From positions 62,001 through 126,000 of the forward strand of contig SSNU01000022.1 of NCBI GenBank assembly GCA_012064415.1: a stretch of 64,000 nt of DNA, in the 5' to 3' direction. The notes under the pieces are model-generated. The model had not been told where the DNA came from, did no database searches, and saw only the letters and a program-made list of their open reading frames with translations. Numbering within the stretch: the stretch's first letter is position 1; each line of letters opens with the position of its first letter. Position numbers and translations under genes: made by a program. Shown piece after piece: positions 37,303 to 49,799 of this stretch. The DNA is from Gyrodactylus bullatarudis. Lineage: Eukaryota > Platyhelminthes > Monogenea > Gyrodactylidea > Gyrodactylidae.

Positions 37303-37734
37303 TATATTTCTCCTTATATGATTTCAAGTGGATTTTCGGACGTATTTAAAAATTTACGTGAATATTTCAATCACAAAAAAAATTCGCTTAGTACTTTTGA
37401 AACAACCTAATATAATTATTATTTAATTGTATTTAAAAACCTTTTTGGAACCGGTAAATTTCGTGTCAACTCGAAATTAGAAATTGTAAAGGGCTTTGAG
37501 TTCAAATGAAAAATTTCAGTAAAATCACTGAATAATTGGTATGCAACTGAGGAGTGTTCGACAGATTTACAGAAGCAAATTTTTTTAGGCCCTCTCATGT
37601 AGATGACATCTTTCGAAAATAGATTTTATTTTTTGAAGAATTTTAAGAATCAGAGAAAAGGGGAGTTATATTTTTATTATTTTATTTCATCCAGGGGAAT
37701 TTATAATTTAAGGGTTATGTACAATTTTGTTTGT

Positions 37735-37740
37735 TTATTC
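37735..37740 (-). terminator. Probable polyadenylation signal of FoxG-like gene
   Basis: AATAAA on the minus strand, about 109 bp past the stop codon. Other AT-rich variants are nearby, so the site actually used is uncertain. Confidence 0.4.
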
Positions 37741-37848
37741 AAGCACAAATGACACAGAAATAATCAATACAATCTTTAAAAGTTGACAAAATACAAAAAA
37801 GGATCATCTGATAAATATTTACATTGAAGAGAGGAAGAGGGGGTGTTC

Positions 37849-38808
37849 CTAATGTGAAAACTTGAAATGTGCATCTTGCATGAATAGATTCTTGGACTGG
37901 GACATGATTTCATTATAAAAATAAGAGGGGAGAGTGCTCATAAAATCACTGGACTTGTTATTGTTAATTTCATGTATTGGCAGGTTGATCTGTGACGGTT
38001 GTTGACTACTATTAGCTAAAATCTGGTTTTGGTTATGACTGAAAAGGTTCTTATAAAAGGGATTATTGTCAATGAAGGAATCAAATGAGAAGGGGTCCCT
38101 GATAGGATTTTCCTCTTCTTCATCTGGTTGGGAATTCTGTAGGGACTTTGTAGGAGAGGATCTCTTCAATTGCTCTGATTTCTTTGACTTGCACGAATAG
38201 GAATGGATCGGTGAGGGTGTTGCTGATGAATTGACACGACGACGCAATTTCCCTGTGGTAGCTCCAATATAGACATCGTCACAAGTTGGATCAATCATCC
38301 AGTAATTTCCCTTGCCGGGATCATTATAAGGACGTGGGACTTTGACAAAGCACTTATTCAAGGATAGGTTGTGTCTGATCGAATTCTGCCAGCCCTGTTT
38401 ATTCTCACGATAATAGGGGAAGTTACCAATGATATAATCGTAGATTCCATTTAGAGTGAGACGGCATTCATTGCTGCTTTTAATGGCCATCATGATGAGT
38501 GCGTTATAACTGTAAGGAGGCTTTTCATTTGTACCCGCTTTGAGTAGTTTAGTTGGATCTGCAGGTAGTTCCTTTGAGAATCGACCTGTAACACTTGTCT
38601 GATAGGAGAGATCTTCTGGAAAGGAATTATTGGGTGAGTGTGATGTCTCACAGGAGGAGTGCATAATTTTTTCTGGACTTGACTCGTTACTACTCGAGTC
38701 CAACATGGACTGTATACTGAAGGAGGAATGAAAAGAGTCTGTCTTGAGTTTTTTACTCTCTGGTAGCATAATTTCCGAAGAGGGTATATCCAATGTTGAT
38801 GATTTCAT
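37849..38808 (-). CDS. FOXG1: FoxG-like forkhead transcription factor (BF-1/sloppy-paired class)
   Basis: 319 residues in one exon from ATG 38808. The forkhead domain (about residues 95-190) reads [20 protein letters not shown]..., [50 protein letters not shown] and ends [15 protein letters not shown]. The last segment (D-D-V-[YF][11 protein letters not shown]) is characteristic of FoxG. FSIQSML at residues 30-36 resembles the eh1-type Groucho-binding motif of this class. Flanks are serine- and asparagine-rich. In animals FoxG genes pattern anterior neural tissue; the role here is inferred. The gene is isolated: nearest recognised host genes are over 5 kb away on one side and 12 kb on the other. 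Confidence 0.93.
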   Translation of the reverse strand: MKSSTLDIPSSEIMLPESKKLKTDSFHSSFSIQSMLDSSSNESSPEKIMHSSCETSHSPNNSFPEDLSYQTSVTGRFSKELPADPTKLLKAGTNEKPPYSYNALIMMAIKSSNECRLTLNGIYDYIIGNFPYYRENKQGWQNSIRHNLSLNKCFVKVPRPYNDPGKGNYWMIDPTCDDVYIGATTGKLRRRVNSSATPSPIHSYSCKSKKSEQLKRSSPTKSLQNSQPDEEEENPIRDPFSFDSFIDNNPFYKNLFSHNQNQILANSSQQPSQINLPIHEINNNKSSDFMSTLPSYFYNEIMSQSKNLFMQDAHFKFSH

Positions 38809-41000
38809 GTTAATTATTTTGTGTTATTAATGAGAAATCTCACGTCTTATTTATTTACCCCTGTGTGCCCCTCTTCCTTTTAATGGATGGATAGACAGAC
38901 ACATACATCTATTCACGTACGGAATAAAAAAGATACCTTATTTTTCCTATCCAAAATTGTTTCTGACCAATCAAAACCGAGCAATACATCTCCCCCTCTC
39001 CCCATAAATTCTATAATGCGTATTATTATTCCTTTAGCTATGGTAGAGGAATTTTAATGTTTTTCCAGTGGATATTTCTTCAGAAACAAACATAAAATAA
39101 TATACACACACATAATAATATATCCCCTGGTATCATGTTTAACAACAAATATACAATATGCTCGTCACTTTACAATTTTCCCGCTTTACTTGCTGTTACT
39201 TTAACTATACATCTTGTTGTTTTTTCTTATAATTGGACCAATTATGATGTAATTTTCTTTCGTTTGTCAAAAGAATGATTGTGAAAATAGCTTCTTTAGA
39301 GACATTTACAGAAATTGTTCTATACAACTGGTACAGGAAAATGTTACTATTGCTTTTTTGTTATTCTACAAGGAAAAATACAACCCCATAGAAAGCAGAA
39401 GAAGTAAAAAAGAATGAACATACTAACAATTAATGCTTATTAGGCTTAACAAGCTGGCGATAAAATTGTTTATCTATCCTTTAGGTTTAACATAACATTA
39501 CGTGTTTACCCTATGAGAATTTGAGCGGATTCCACGTTGTTTTTGTTTGGGGAAAAAATAACTCATTTCTTTGTTATTGTGATCTCATTCTTTAAGTATG
39601 GAAGGAAGTGGTTATTTGTGTGATTTGATCTTTTGTTTATTTAAAAAAGAGTCCCCCAACCCTAAATCTCACTTTTTATTTCATTTCTTTCTTGAAGATC
39701 CTAATTTAAATGTAGATTTATATTTTTTAGAAAGAAATCTATACTATTACATTCAAAACTAGATGTAAAATAATGACCAGAATTGTTTAGAGAGTTTTGA
39801 GTTTTTTGGAAATAAACCTGATAACAAAATCAAAAACTGTTCTTGTTACTACAATAGTGAAAGATTAGACACAGGAGTGTTTGAGTATAATCTAACCTGC
39901 TACAAATATGTTGCATTATAGATTCTGTACATATCATTGATTAATTTTTGAGAAGAAGGGATTTTTTATAAGATTAGTGCCTAAAATTGTAATCATGTTC
40001 GATCAGAAGAGAATTTGTAAGAAAATGTTGGAAATTTTGATAATTATAAATCTAAAAATTACTTCAAAATTAAATATTTCTTGCATATCAAATGTTTACT
40101 TTTTAATCAATGTAATCAATCTTCGAAACCCAGCAAGACCAGAGGCTAGAATCAAATAACTAACGTCTTTTGTCTAATTTGAAGTTTTTTTCCTTTTGAA
40201 ATCAAAACATTGAATTCCCTGTCTCTCCCCATACGAACAAATGAACAATATCGCCATTCAATGAAATGTGTTAAAACGAGGAAAGTACTTGAGAAATGAA
40301 TTACTATTATCGCTACTGTACTAACTGTGGGGATGTTTTTACCATGAACTTGAATTGATTCAGTTGATAAGATGGGTTGCAAATTAATAATAACAAAAAT
40401 TTACATTTTCTTCACTAGGTATGGTACAGTTCTCTATATAATATTATAATATGCATGGATAGAAAAACAATAATGGCGCATTAGTTAAATAATCTCTGTA
40501 CCTACAGTGTCTGGTGTGGTGGGCAACTGTTTTTGTGAGCCAAGTCTAGCGTAAAATAATAGCTATGACAATATTATCCCAGTACCAATGTGATGATGTG
40601 CTTCAAATATTCAACTGTGGGTTAAAAGAAATATTGACAAAAATTTCCTCAACAAGCAATTATTATACAGGAAAATGTAAAAGACTATGTCTTTTTATTG
40701 TAGTGTATCGAAAGAAGGAGACATGAGGAATTTCTCTAAATTTCAATAAAAAAGTCACCAAGATACTTCCTTGATCAACTGAAAATAGTAAAGATGGAAA
40801 AAATTAATCAAATATAACTAGATACGAATTAAATATGTTTCTCCATGCTTGCTTTCCATCGATCGACTCTAATTCTCTTATTGCTATATCTGGTCTGGAA
40901 CGAGTCTGGCACATGCTTACACAAAATCTCTTCTTTACTCTAATCTTCATTTGACTGAATAGGTCCTCTGATAATGAGACCTTCTTTGCTCAATAAAATT
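38809..41000. other. Upstream flank of FoxG-like gene, no gene recognised
   Basis: Non-coding and AT-rich but with more mixed-composition stretches than surrounding introns (for example CATCTCCCCCTCTCCCCATA near 38988). It is where promoter and enhancers of the forkhead gene would be expected; no specific site can be named. Confidence 0.4.
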
Positions 41001-41049
41001 TAACCTTGTATCTGTGAGACAAACGTTTGAACTGATGCTGATATTAAAA

Positions 41050-41130
41050 GTGGTCGTTGAACCGGATTCTGCTGAAGTGCATTGGGTTGGCGTGCTGCCT
41101 GCACTTGCTTGGGGATCAAGATCAGTTTGA
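41050..41130 (-). repeat. Dispersed repeat unit, related copy at 45117-45180
   Basis: The minus strand could encode ASAGSTPTQCTSAESGSTTT-like sequence; a diverged copy at 45117-45180 preserves similar codons (NEGNTPT..PESGSTT). A second shared segment, GTATCATATGATTWAATTTC, lies at about 42090 and 45240, beyond the LINE fragment in the first locus. Origin unknown. Confidence 0.45.
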
Positions 41131-41316
41131 AACCTCACATCCCCTTGAATTTTTTTTGTGTTAGAATTATATCTGTATTAAAATAAATAAAAAATATATG
41201 TATACATTTGTACAAAAGCGTAGCATGTAAATAAAAAAAAGATAAATACATAGGTAATGAATCAGTTAATAGGTTTCAGTTAATAAATAAATAGCTTAAA
41301 TCTTTGTTTCTGTTCA

Positions 41317-42021
41317 TTATTTATAATAGAATATGTTAAAATAATAAGTCTGAAGATTCAATTCGTAATCAATCTGGTAACAACTCAATAATAGATCAGG
41401 ATATAAAAGTGTTTTTGAATAATCAACTTTTAATCTTAAATGATCCATAATACATTTTACTGAGTATAAATTTAAACAGTTGGGTAAGTCGTATTTTGAG
41501 CTTAGATAATTATAAAATGCAAGTAAGAAATTATCTTCAAAAGAAGTATTTCTTAAATTATATGCTTGTTCTATTTTAATAGATGACTCAGTGAATATTT
41601 CAATTATGAAAGCATATCTGCGAATCCATAATAGATTGAGCCCTGACACTAAGATACGAGCATTGTATGAATTTAGATCAGGATAAATTGAATATAAAAA
41701 ACCACTTTGAATTCTCTCAAGTTCTCGTGCTTGTTCATTGGTTAAATTAATCAGCAACGGTGAGATATAATCGAAATGTGGGAGCATAATTTTGCATTTA
41801 TCTCTATTTATATAGAGCCCCATTGTCTCAAGTGAATCTTTGAGAAGCGAGATGTTATGATTTATTTTCATTATGCCAAGGGAATTTTTCACCTTGAAGA
41901 CGAATTTTAAGTCGTCAGCAAATTTAAAAAAGGGCACCCTCCGTACTCTCAAGAAGGTGTATATCAGCGAAGCAAAGATTAAAGAGAAGAGGACCGATCG
42001 TAGAGCAATGAGGGACTCCAA
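41317..42021 (-). pseudogene. Damaged LINE reverse transcriptase copy
   Basis: Reads FKFADDLKFVFKVKNSLGIM and LETMGLYINRDKCKIMLP like the neighbouring copy, then jumps to HFDYISPLLINLTNEQARE, so about 90 residues between are deleted in frame. The beginning, equivalent to GVPQGSSIGPLLFN, is in another frame. It ends YSKTLLYPDLLL as the neighbour does. A third-party copy rather than a tandem duplicate of the same age. Confidence 0.85.
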
Positions 42022-42398
42022 AATTTATGGCTTCTAGTTTACTAGTGGTATTGTTAAACTTGACATATTTATTATTATTTTTTGTATCATATGATTTAAT
42101 TTCAATATAATGTTTTCATTTCAAAAAAAATAATAATTCCTATTTTTCATCATGTTAAAATTAATCTCATAACAAACACTCAGATAGAGTCGTTGATTCA
42201 ATTTTTAACTCATTTCTTTTTTTTTGGTAGAAATAGAATCTATATTGAAAAGATAAATACAAAAATAAAAATAGGGCATTAATCGATCTCGTGTTTGTTA
42301 AAGATAGGAAGAACATGAATTATGAATGAGTTTTTAGTGAATTGAGTTTTGGCAGTTGATCTGAAAAATTAAATCGAAAATCACTAGGTTACTTCTAC

Positions 42399-43784
42399 TT
42401 AATGAAGATCAGGGTATAGGAGAGATTTTGAGTAGTCAATTTTAGAGCGAATATGTTTAGTAATAGATTTTATGGAGTTGAGGTTGTCACAATTTGACAA
42501 GTCATACTTTTCATTAAGTCTATTGTAAGTTATGAGTAGATAGTTACTTTCATAGGTCGTATTTCTCAGATTGTAGGATCGTTCAATTTTAGTTGAAGAT
42601 TCGGAGAATTTTTTTATGATGAACGCATAACGGCGAACCCATAAGGGATTGAGGCCAGACGCCGAAATGCGAGCATTGTATGAGTTTAGTTCGGGATAGA
42701 GAGAATAGAGAAATCTACTTTGAATTTTTTCGATTTTTCTGGCTTGGTCATTTGTTAAGTATATTAATAAAGGTGAGATATAGTCAAAGTGTGTGAGCAC
42801 TAATGACTTGTACGCCTTAATTCTTAAAGGTAATGATTTTGAAAATTTAAGTATTGCCATGACCATGGAGTTTACTTTAGGTAAGTTTGAGAAGGGATTA
42901 ATTTTTAGTTTTGAGTTAATACCGAAACCTAGATCGGAAGTAAAGGAGACTATTTCTCCAGGAAGTAGAAGCGATTCAATGAGGGTTGCAGGGAGGCCCG
43001 ATGGGAGCATTATTTTGCATTTATCTCTATTTATATAGAGCCCCATGGTCTCGAGTGAATCTTTAAGAAGGGAGAAATTATGGTTGATTTTTATTATATC
43101 TAAGGCATTTTTTACCTTGAAGACGAACTTTAAGTCGTCAGCAAATTTAAAGAGGGCACCCTCAGTACCTTCTGGGAGCTGAATATCAGCGAAGCAAATA
43201 TTGAAGAGAAGGGGACCGATAGAGGAACCTTGGGGAACGCCCGAATTGATGCGTTCTAGACTACTGGTGGTATTATTAAATTCAACATATTGAACTCTAT
43301 TACAGAGAAAAAACATAATAAGGTTAATAATATAGGGATCAATTTTATAATATATAAGTTTTTGTTTGATGAAAGAGAATTTGAGTTTGTCGAAGGCCTT
43401 TGAGATATCAAGGTAATGAATAATGATGTAATAGTCGGATTTTAAAAGGGGAATGGAATAGTTCATGAAGGCCAACATGTTACTTGACGTGTTTTTCCCA
43501 GGTAAAAAGCCATGTTGAGATTTGTCGGGAAACGGTTTGGGTAGACTGTTAGATACTTCATTAGTGAGAAAGCGATCGAGAATCGCAAGGAAGATATTCA
43601 GTGAGGATATTGGCCTAAGGTCGCTGAGGGAAGAATAATTCTTAGATTTGGGGATAGGGGTGATTTTGACAATTAACCAGTCGTCAGGGATGAAACCATT
43701 GGAGATACAGTGGTTGAGGAAATTACATAATAAAATTAGGAAGGAGGGAGAGAGTTTAGATAATAGATAGTTTCTTAATAACAA
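42399..43784 (-). mobile_element. 5'-truncated LINE retrotransposon, reverse transcriptase ORF
   Basis: 461 codons open, without internal stops, but lacking the endonuclease and start of the RT domain. Motifs in order: IPKSKNYSSLSDLRPIS, HGFLPGKNTSSNMLAF, YLDISKAFDKL, NSGVPQGSSIGPLLFN, FKFADDLK (catalytic ADD), LETMGLYINRDKC. The C-terminal tail with YNLRNTTYESN is typical of Jockey/CR1-type LINEs; the exact clade is not resolved. Not a host gene. The open frame suggests it is not very old. Confidence 0.88.
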
Positions 43785-46700
43785 TTATTTATGAAATCAC
43801 GGTTAAAAGAAGCAAGTACTGGTTTCTATCTTTGAGCAGAGTAACTGAAATCAGGCTCAAACAAAAAAGACTAACTTTTCTTCAAGTCAATGAATTTCAT
43901 AGTCTACCACGTTACTCTAAATCTTGAATTTCATCTGATTTGTTTGATTGGAAATAAAATTGATCCTGGTATTATTAACAACAGACTGGTACTAGTATAA
44001 TTTTCGTCTCCAGTAATGATTAAATTAACCTTTACTCAGTCTACTAATCATATATAATTACACGGTGGCATTGACTTGAAGTTCTCTTCTCTAATTTGTT
44101 AATTATAGCCTTGTTTGGGATTATTCCTTCGTTAAGTGAGTAGAGAAGAAGAGGGTTGAACTTGTGTCATTGAAATGTAGTGATTATGTGTCCCCCTCCA
44201 ACCTGTTCCCTCATTTGGGAAAATAAATAAAATTAGAAGATCACTTCTTCTCAAAAAGAAGATAAACATAGGCTATAATTAATACAGTTGAATATTATTA
44301 CAAACAAGTGTCAATATATTTATATAACTGATTACATTGCACGTATATTTTGTGTTAAAGAAAAAGATAGGAGAACCCCAACTCCTAACACACATGAATA
44401 AACATTACAAATTTTCATGAGTATTTTATCACGTATTTTGTCCTCTTATGCCTGTCTCTTACACTTACTTGATATGTGCTGATAATAATTTTGATCTAGA
44501 TATAAATAAATAAAAGTTTTCCAGTAAGAGATCTCGCTTTCATCAACCATGTGTCCATCTTTCCACAGATTTCTGTAAATATGATTGCATTCTAGGAAAG
44601 TTTTGTTTATTTTATCCCCGCAAATTGACGATACTGTATAATTCCGTAGATTTTGTTTTATTTATTGCGCACATGTCTGGTATTTATGTGTATAGATTTG
44701 AACGATAAAGGTCCCTTTATTTTTGCGTTCATTTCTCAAACCATATGGTGTTTACTCTCTTACTCATTTTATTTTCTTCTCAAACATTATTTAATTTGTC
44801 TTTTGATTCCAAGATTTCCACTATGGATTATTTAACATCTCAGCTTGACTATAAGAGCCTTTCTAAATTTTTTCAAGATCATCGCTGAGATTGGAAATCT
44901 CGTATTTTTTTTGTTAGACGAAAAGCAGATGCCTTGACCCGGGATCAAATACAGTTTTGTATAGTTTCAGAGAACGCCAATTAGGAGTTATTGATACAAA
45001 AAATACCATTTTTAGACCTTTATTAATAGCGAACTTTTTAATTTCAAGAGATAAATTCAAGGTTAACAAGTTACTTGTCCCAAATATGGCCCTCTGGTAA
45101 TCGAAGGGTTAAATTTGGTTGTTGAGCCAGATTCTGGTAAGGTTCTTTTAGTTGGTGTATTGCCTTCATTTGCTTTGAGTTTAAGAACATTTTTAACTTT
45201 ATAAAAACCTTATACTCTCTTTAAATTTATTATTTTTATGTATCATATGATTAAATTTCAAAACAATGTTTTCATTTCTTATCTATTTATTCAGCAACCT
45301 ATGAGTGAAGAGGTGTTATATGCTTATTAAGCATTGCTTATATTATTAAAAAATAACTTATTCTGTCCGATCATTAATACTTTTATTTTCAATGAACATA
45401 GAGAATCATCATAACATAAAATTAATAGGATATTTCAGAGTTTTTTATATTTTCATTCACTAATTCTGTTCTTTCCAAGTATCAATTGGTTTTTAACTGA
45501 GTAAACAACTGAAGAAACAATCTCATTCGAAAACAAATAAACATCTTTGGTTTTTGGTTGAATAAATACCAGTGAAAGAGGACTTCATAGTGCTCAAATT
45601 ATCTTTTTTCATGAGATGGGGAATAACTCAAGCGAAGCTACTTAAGATGTTCGGCACGTTTAATATTTCATTCATTTTCTAAAATATTTTCTTGAAAAGT
45701 AAATTTTAGGACATTATGTGGTAATTTTCACATACAAATAAATATTCTTCGAAGTCAATGTGTGTATGATGAAAATATGAATTTCCACTATTGTCTATAA
45801 ACTAGTTAATATGGCAGTTTATGATACTTTTAAAATTCTTAATTTTTTCATCAAGAAATCAAACTCGATCGAGATTATTTGGAATCTAGATCACGGGGCC
45901 CACTTTCACGATATGAAGAAAAAAAATTTATTTTGAGAAAATTATCACACATTTAAAGTAGACCCAAGTTCCCTTTTTTGAACTTTGAAATAATTTGCTG
46001 ATTTCGAAGTGAGAATGTGATCAAAAGTTGATTTTTGGGGTTTCATTAAGACAAGAAAACCAATTTTTAACTAGCTTGAATTTAAACCAGTCAAAAACTT
46101 GGCCACTTTTTTGGACTTTCAAAAATATCCCCGATTACACATTTTCAATTTTTTTCATCGAATATGAAATTTCGCAGCAATTAAATGCTGACACAAGACA
46201 AAGAATTCAAAAATATCCTAACCATTTGAATTGTTTGGTTGTTGATAATTGGTGATTGTTACGAGGGAAAATGATCATGTATATATTTTTCTGGAGATGA
46301 TGCATTCAAATTCAAAATTTTTGTCTATTGATGATCTGAAATTTTTTTAACGAATTTCTTTAAATTATCGATAAAGAAAATTTCGAGCTCTAAAGAAATG
46401 AATAAATAAGCTTGTCGATAAATTTCGATGAAATTCTGAGATTAGTAACGGTCAGCGTAGATAAGAGTGATCTTGGAGAAATCTAAGAGTTTCGACCTGA
46501 TGTGTGACATTTTAACTTTAATTAGACCATGTCAATCTGATATTTTGTATTTCTCTCGATCATATTATATGAAAATAAATTAAATATTTTTATCGAATTA
46601 AAAATAATGAAAAAAAAATTATTTCGAATGTAAAAAGATTTTAAAAAGTTCTATACACAATAAAATGTTCTGTTTCTATCTCAGTTGTAAGTTTTTTTAT

Positions 46701-48430
46701 TCTTACAAAAGGAGTGTATTTTGTATAAATCTTTGAGATGGAATTGAAAACAGGCAAAATATTACAGGGGTTTGATGCAGTACACTATTAAAGTAAAGTT
46801 AAATTTGATACAAGGTGAACGGGTGATGTAGGAGAAATAATTTTCATTTCCAACTAAAAATTATTTCAAATAGACTAGAGGAAGAAAACTGATGAAACAG
46901 AGATAAGACATGCTCTATGGTGGAGAGATGTAAAGGTTATCTCAACCAAATCGACCCTCATTATTTCCAGTCTATCAGGTACATACAAGTGCTTAGTAAT
47001 CTTGATAAATTTTAGTTCAACTCTGCCCCTTCCTCTATCTGTTATTATTAAATAAATATTTTATGAGAATTATATATAACAACTTGATGAAATGCTTTTG
47101 AAAATTTACGCGCCAATTATTTTTGTAACGAAAAATTTTCATTAATTTTCACCACGTTCCTGAGATGTGTTCCATCTGTATGACTGTGATGGGGAAAATC
47201 TTTTTGGAAAATGAAAATAATGATTATAAACACACTTGATTTATAATAAATAAAAAGTTTTGGTTCTTAACTGCGATATGTGGTTTTGAGAAACTTGATA
47301 TTATGACTCATAATTTATGAGATATTAAATCCATAATGGTCCAAAATTGATTATTCATCCCTGCTTTGAGCATAGAATCGACTATTTTCAGTCGAATTAC
47401 CTTTGATTTAATTTTTTAAACTTTTAATTACTTGTCGTCCTACACTGAAAGATTAAAAAGAGTACATATTAAAAAAAGGGTCTCTGAAATACAAAGAGAT
47501 TAATTTTTCACCAAATGTATCCAGGAGAAAATAAGAAATTTGCTTTCTATTCTATTTACACCTAACCAGGTTGAAACATACAAATTTTTCACGACAAAGA
47601 AACAAGTGCTCTTTATGAAGAATATTGAAAATAAAGCGTATGATGTGGAAACGATAGAAAAAATACTAAATACTAAAAATACTTTTTCAAAAATAGGATA
47701 GAAACGAAATCAAATGAACAATCTGCAGAATTTGAATGTTTAAAAGGGTTGAGTTCATTCCAGAATTTAGCAAGTAAGGCAAAAAAAATCAGAGTTTCTT
47801 GAGGACTTGTACTAGAAAAAAGAACTCATATTGTAGTTAGTGTTGGTATTTATTTTCGGATTTCTTAAAAAATGAAACTTTAAGGATTATTAGAAGTATT
47901 ATTATTTGTTTTTAAAATAAAAGTGAGATAATTTTCAATAAAACAGTAATAGAGAGTAATAGCTGGCATTCATTTATCGACAGTAAAAATCAGGGATTGT
48001 CTACAACAGGGGAAAGAGATATTCATAGAAAAGGGATAAAAAGTTATCATCTGTCAGATCATCTCTCCGATTACACTCACTCACGTGAGAGAAATAAATA
48101 GAGTCTTATTTAAGTCTTATTTTCACAGTCAGATAGTCGACAGATGTTGAATGTAAAATAAAGCTTTTTTTGCGTCATATTCAGATTGGATCATTCATTA
48201 ATAAAATAATAACGTGCATCTAAAGAGGGGGCTGGAAAAAAGGGGAGTGCTCCTCAATCAGATTCAGATGGGGTGTTTTGGGGGGATTAACTTCATCTGT
48301 TTTATTGTTTATGTGTCTGCAATAATCCACTACCATGCATATGTTTGTGTGTATTTGTAATGAAATTAACCATTTATATGATCATCATTTATTTCAAGAA
48401 TGAACAAGCCCTCTATTTTTAATCGATGAT
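43785..48430. other. Gene-free interval with degraded repeats
   Basis: No host gene recognised. Contains the 45.1-kb repeat copy and a half foldback copy from 45802. The remainder is AT-rich without a supported feature. Confidence 0.5.
45802..46060. repeat. Half copy of the ATGAAGATG foldback family
   Basis: Starts CTAGTTAATATGGCAGTTTA, continues AAATTCTTAATTTTTTCATC, GGAATCTAGATCACGGGGCC and TTTCACGATATGAAGAAAAA, then a spacer similar to that of the 56.6-kb copy (TTTTTTGAACTTTGAAATAA). The inverted right arm is absent. Confidence 0.7.
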
Positions 48431-49468
48431 CAATGATATCAAATTTCAGAATGATAAAGTATCATTATTTTTTCAATTTGGTTTAACACTGGCCATCTAA
48501 CTCCAGTGATCTTGTAAATTGGACTTTTACTTTACCCTTCATGTCCCAAATTATTTTTCTTCATCATACAAATGAGAAAATTTGCTACCAAAATAATTAC
48601 GCTGATTCTGAATCTGAATTCCTTTTTGAAAGCCGACTTATCATTTCAAAGATAATTGAGGTTAAAATAGGCCTTTTTTGGATCTAAAACTAGTTATCTT
48701 CTAAACTATAATAGATATCGAGATAGATATTGTATATTTGAACTCTACAACTATTGTTTTACGATAGAAAGTTATTTTATTTTTTTCTAAGACCTCAGAA
48801 AATAGGTTTTCAAAAAAACGTTCTAAATACTTTTTGAATATTTGACAAAATTTTCAAAAAATCACCCTTCTTTAAGTAACTATGGTGTGCATCAGTGAAA
48901 AGCCATATTTAAGAATTATATATGATTTTGTATCTTAATAAATTTCCTTTCTAATGAGGGGTATCTTTCAGTTATAATTATCGCCCGAGAAAGAGTTGTG
49001 TTTCACTGGTGGAACAATGTGACATGAAGGGTGAAATAGAATGAGACTGGTTCCTCTAAACTCTTGCGTATGAAAATAGATTTTTTAAATCTTTTGTTAG
49101 AAATATTTTATTGATATGTACAACATAGGTAAATATGGTTATAAATAGTTATTCATATAAGGTTACAATAGACATTAGAATATGATACAAATTAGGTCCA
49201 GATGAATTTGTTCAAAAACAGTCAATTATCTAAATGAATCTTAGCATTAAGTCGAAGACCAAACTGGATTTTAACATTTATAAATGTAAGGAAGATTATA
49301 AGAGAGATTTTGAATAATCTATTTAAATTCAATGATATCAAATTTCAGAATGATAAAGTATTATAATTTTTTCAATTTGGTTAAACACTGGCCAGTGATC
49401 TTGTAAATTGGACTTTTACTTAAATAGGATGAGACTGGTTCCTCTAAACTCTTGCGTATGAAAATAGA
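48431..49468. repeat. Duplicated segment: copy A (48431-48530 plus 49036-49089) and copy B (49330-49468)
   Basis: Both copies share AATGATATCAAATTTCAGAA, TTGTAAATTGGACTTTTAC and GACTGGTTCCTCTAAACTCT. Copy A is interrupted by a MITE; copy B is not and has TTAA at the corresponding junction (49420-49423). Confidence 0.85.
48535..49031. mobile_element. piggyBac-like MITE (CCCTTCATGTC family) with empty-site paralogue
   Basis: 11-bp perfect inverted ends CCCTTCATGTC. The flanks TTTA and TGAA each differ by one base from TTAA, and the related uninterrupted segment at 49330-49468 has TTAA exactly there. This fits a piggyBac-type TTAA insertion whose duplications have since mutated. No coding sequence inside. 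Confidence 0.8.
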
Positions 49469-49720
49469 AAAGTAATCTTTATTTAAAAGGTAGAACATAA
49501 TATACATACGATATTTTGAGATTGCCTGTTGTAGAAATAATGATCCACAGTTCACTTGTTGTAATAAAATTTCCAAATGAAATGGGAAAATAAAATTGTA
49601 ATTAGATTCAATTTTTTTAAATCTACTGGAAATACGAAAATCATCTGGTTAATGAGTAGACGGGAATAAAGCAAGGACTTGTAGTAATCAATTTTAGACC
49701 CATGGCTAATTATAATTTAA
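49286..49720 (-). repeat. Short LINE 3'-end remnants
   Basis: Near 49286-49330 and again near 49640-49720 the minus strand resembles the end of the LINE protein (DYSKSLLYPDL-like, with damage). Two separate remnants; neither is coding. Confidence 0.45.
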
Positions 49721-49799
49721 GATTCATCAATTGAATAAAAATTAAACTTGAACAAAATTACTTGAATCGCCCATCGATATGATAAATTTAATCTTCAGG

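Noticed and set aside
40947..41138. Small minus-strand ORF near the LINE copies
   Set aside because: Belongs to a dispersed repeat with a diverged copy at 45.1 kb; no evidence for a host gene.
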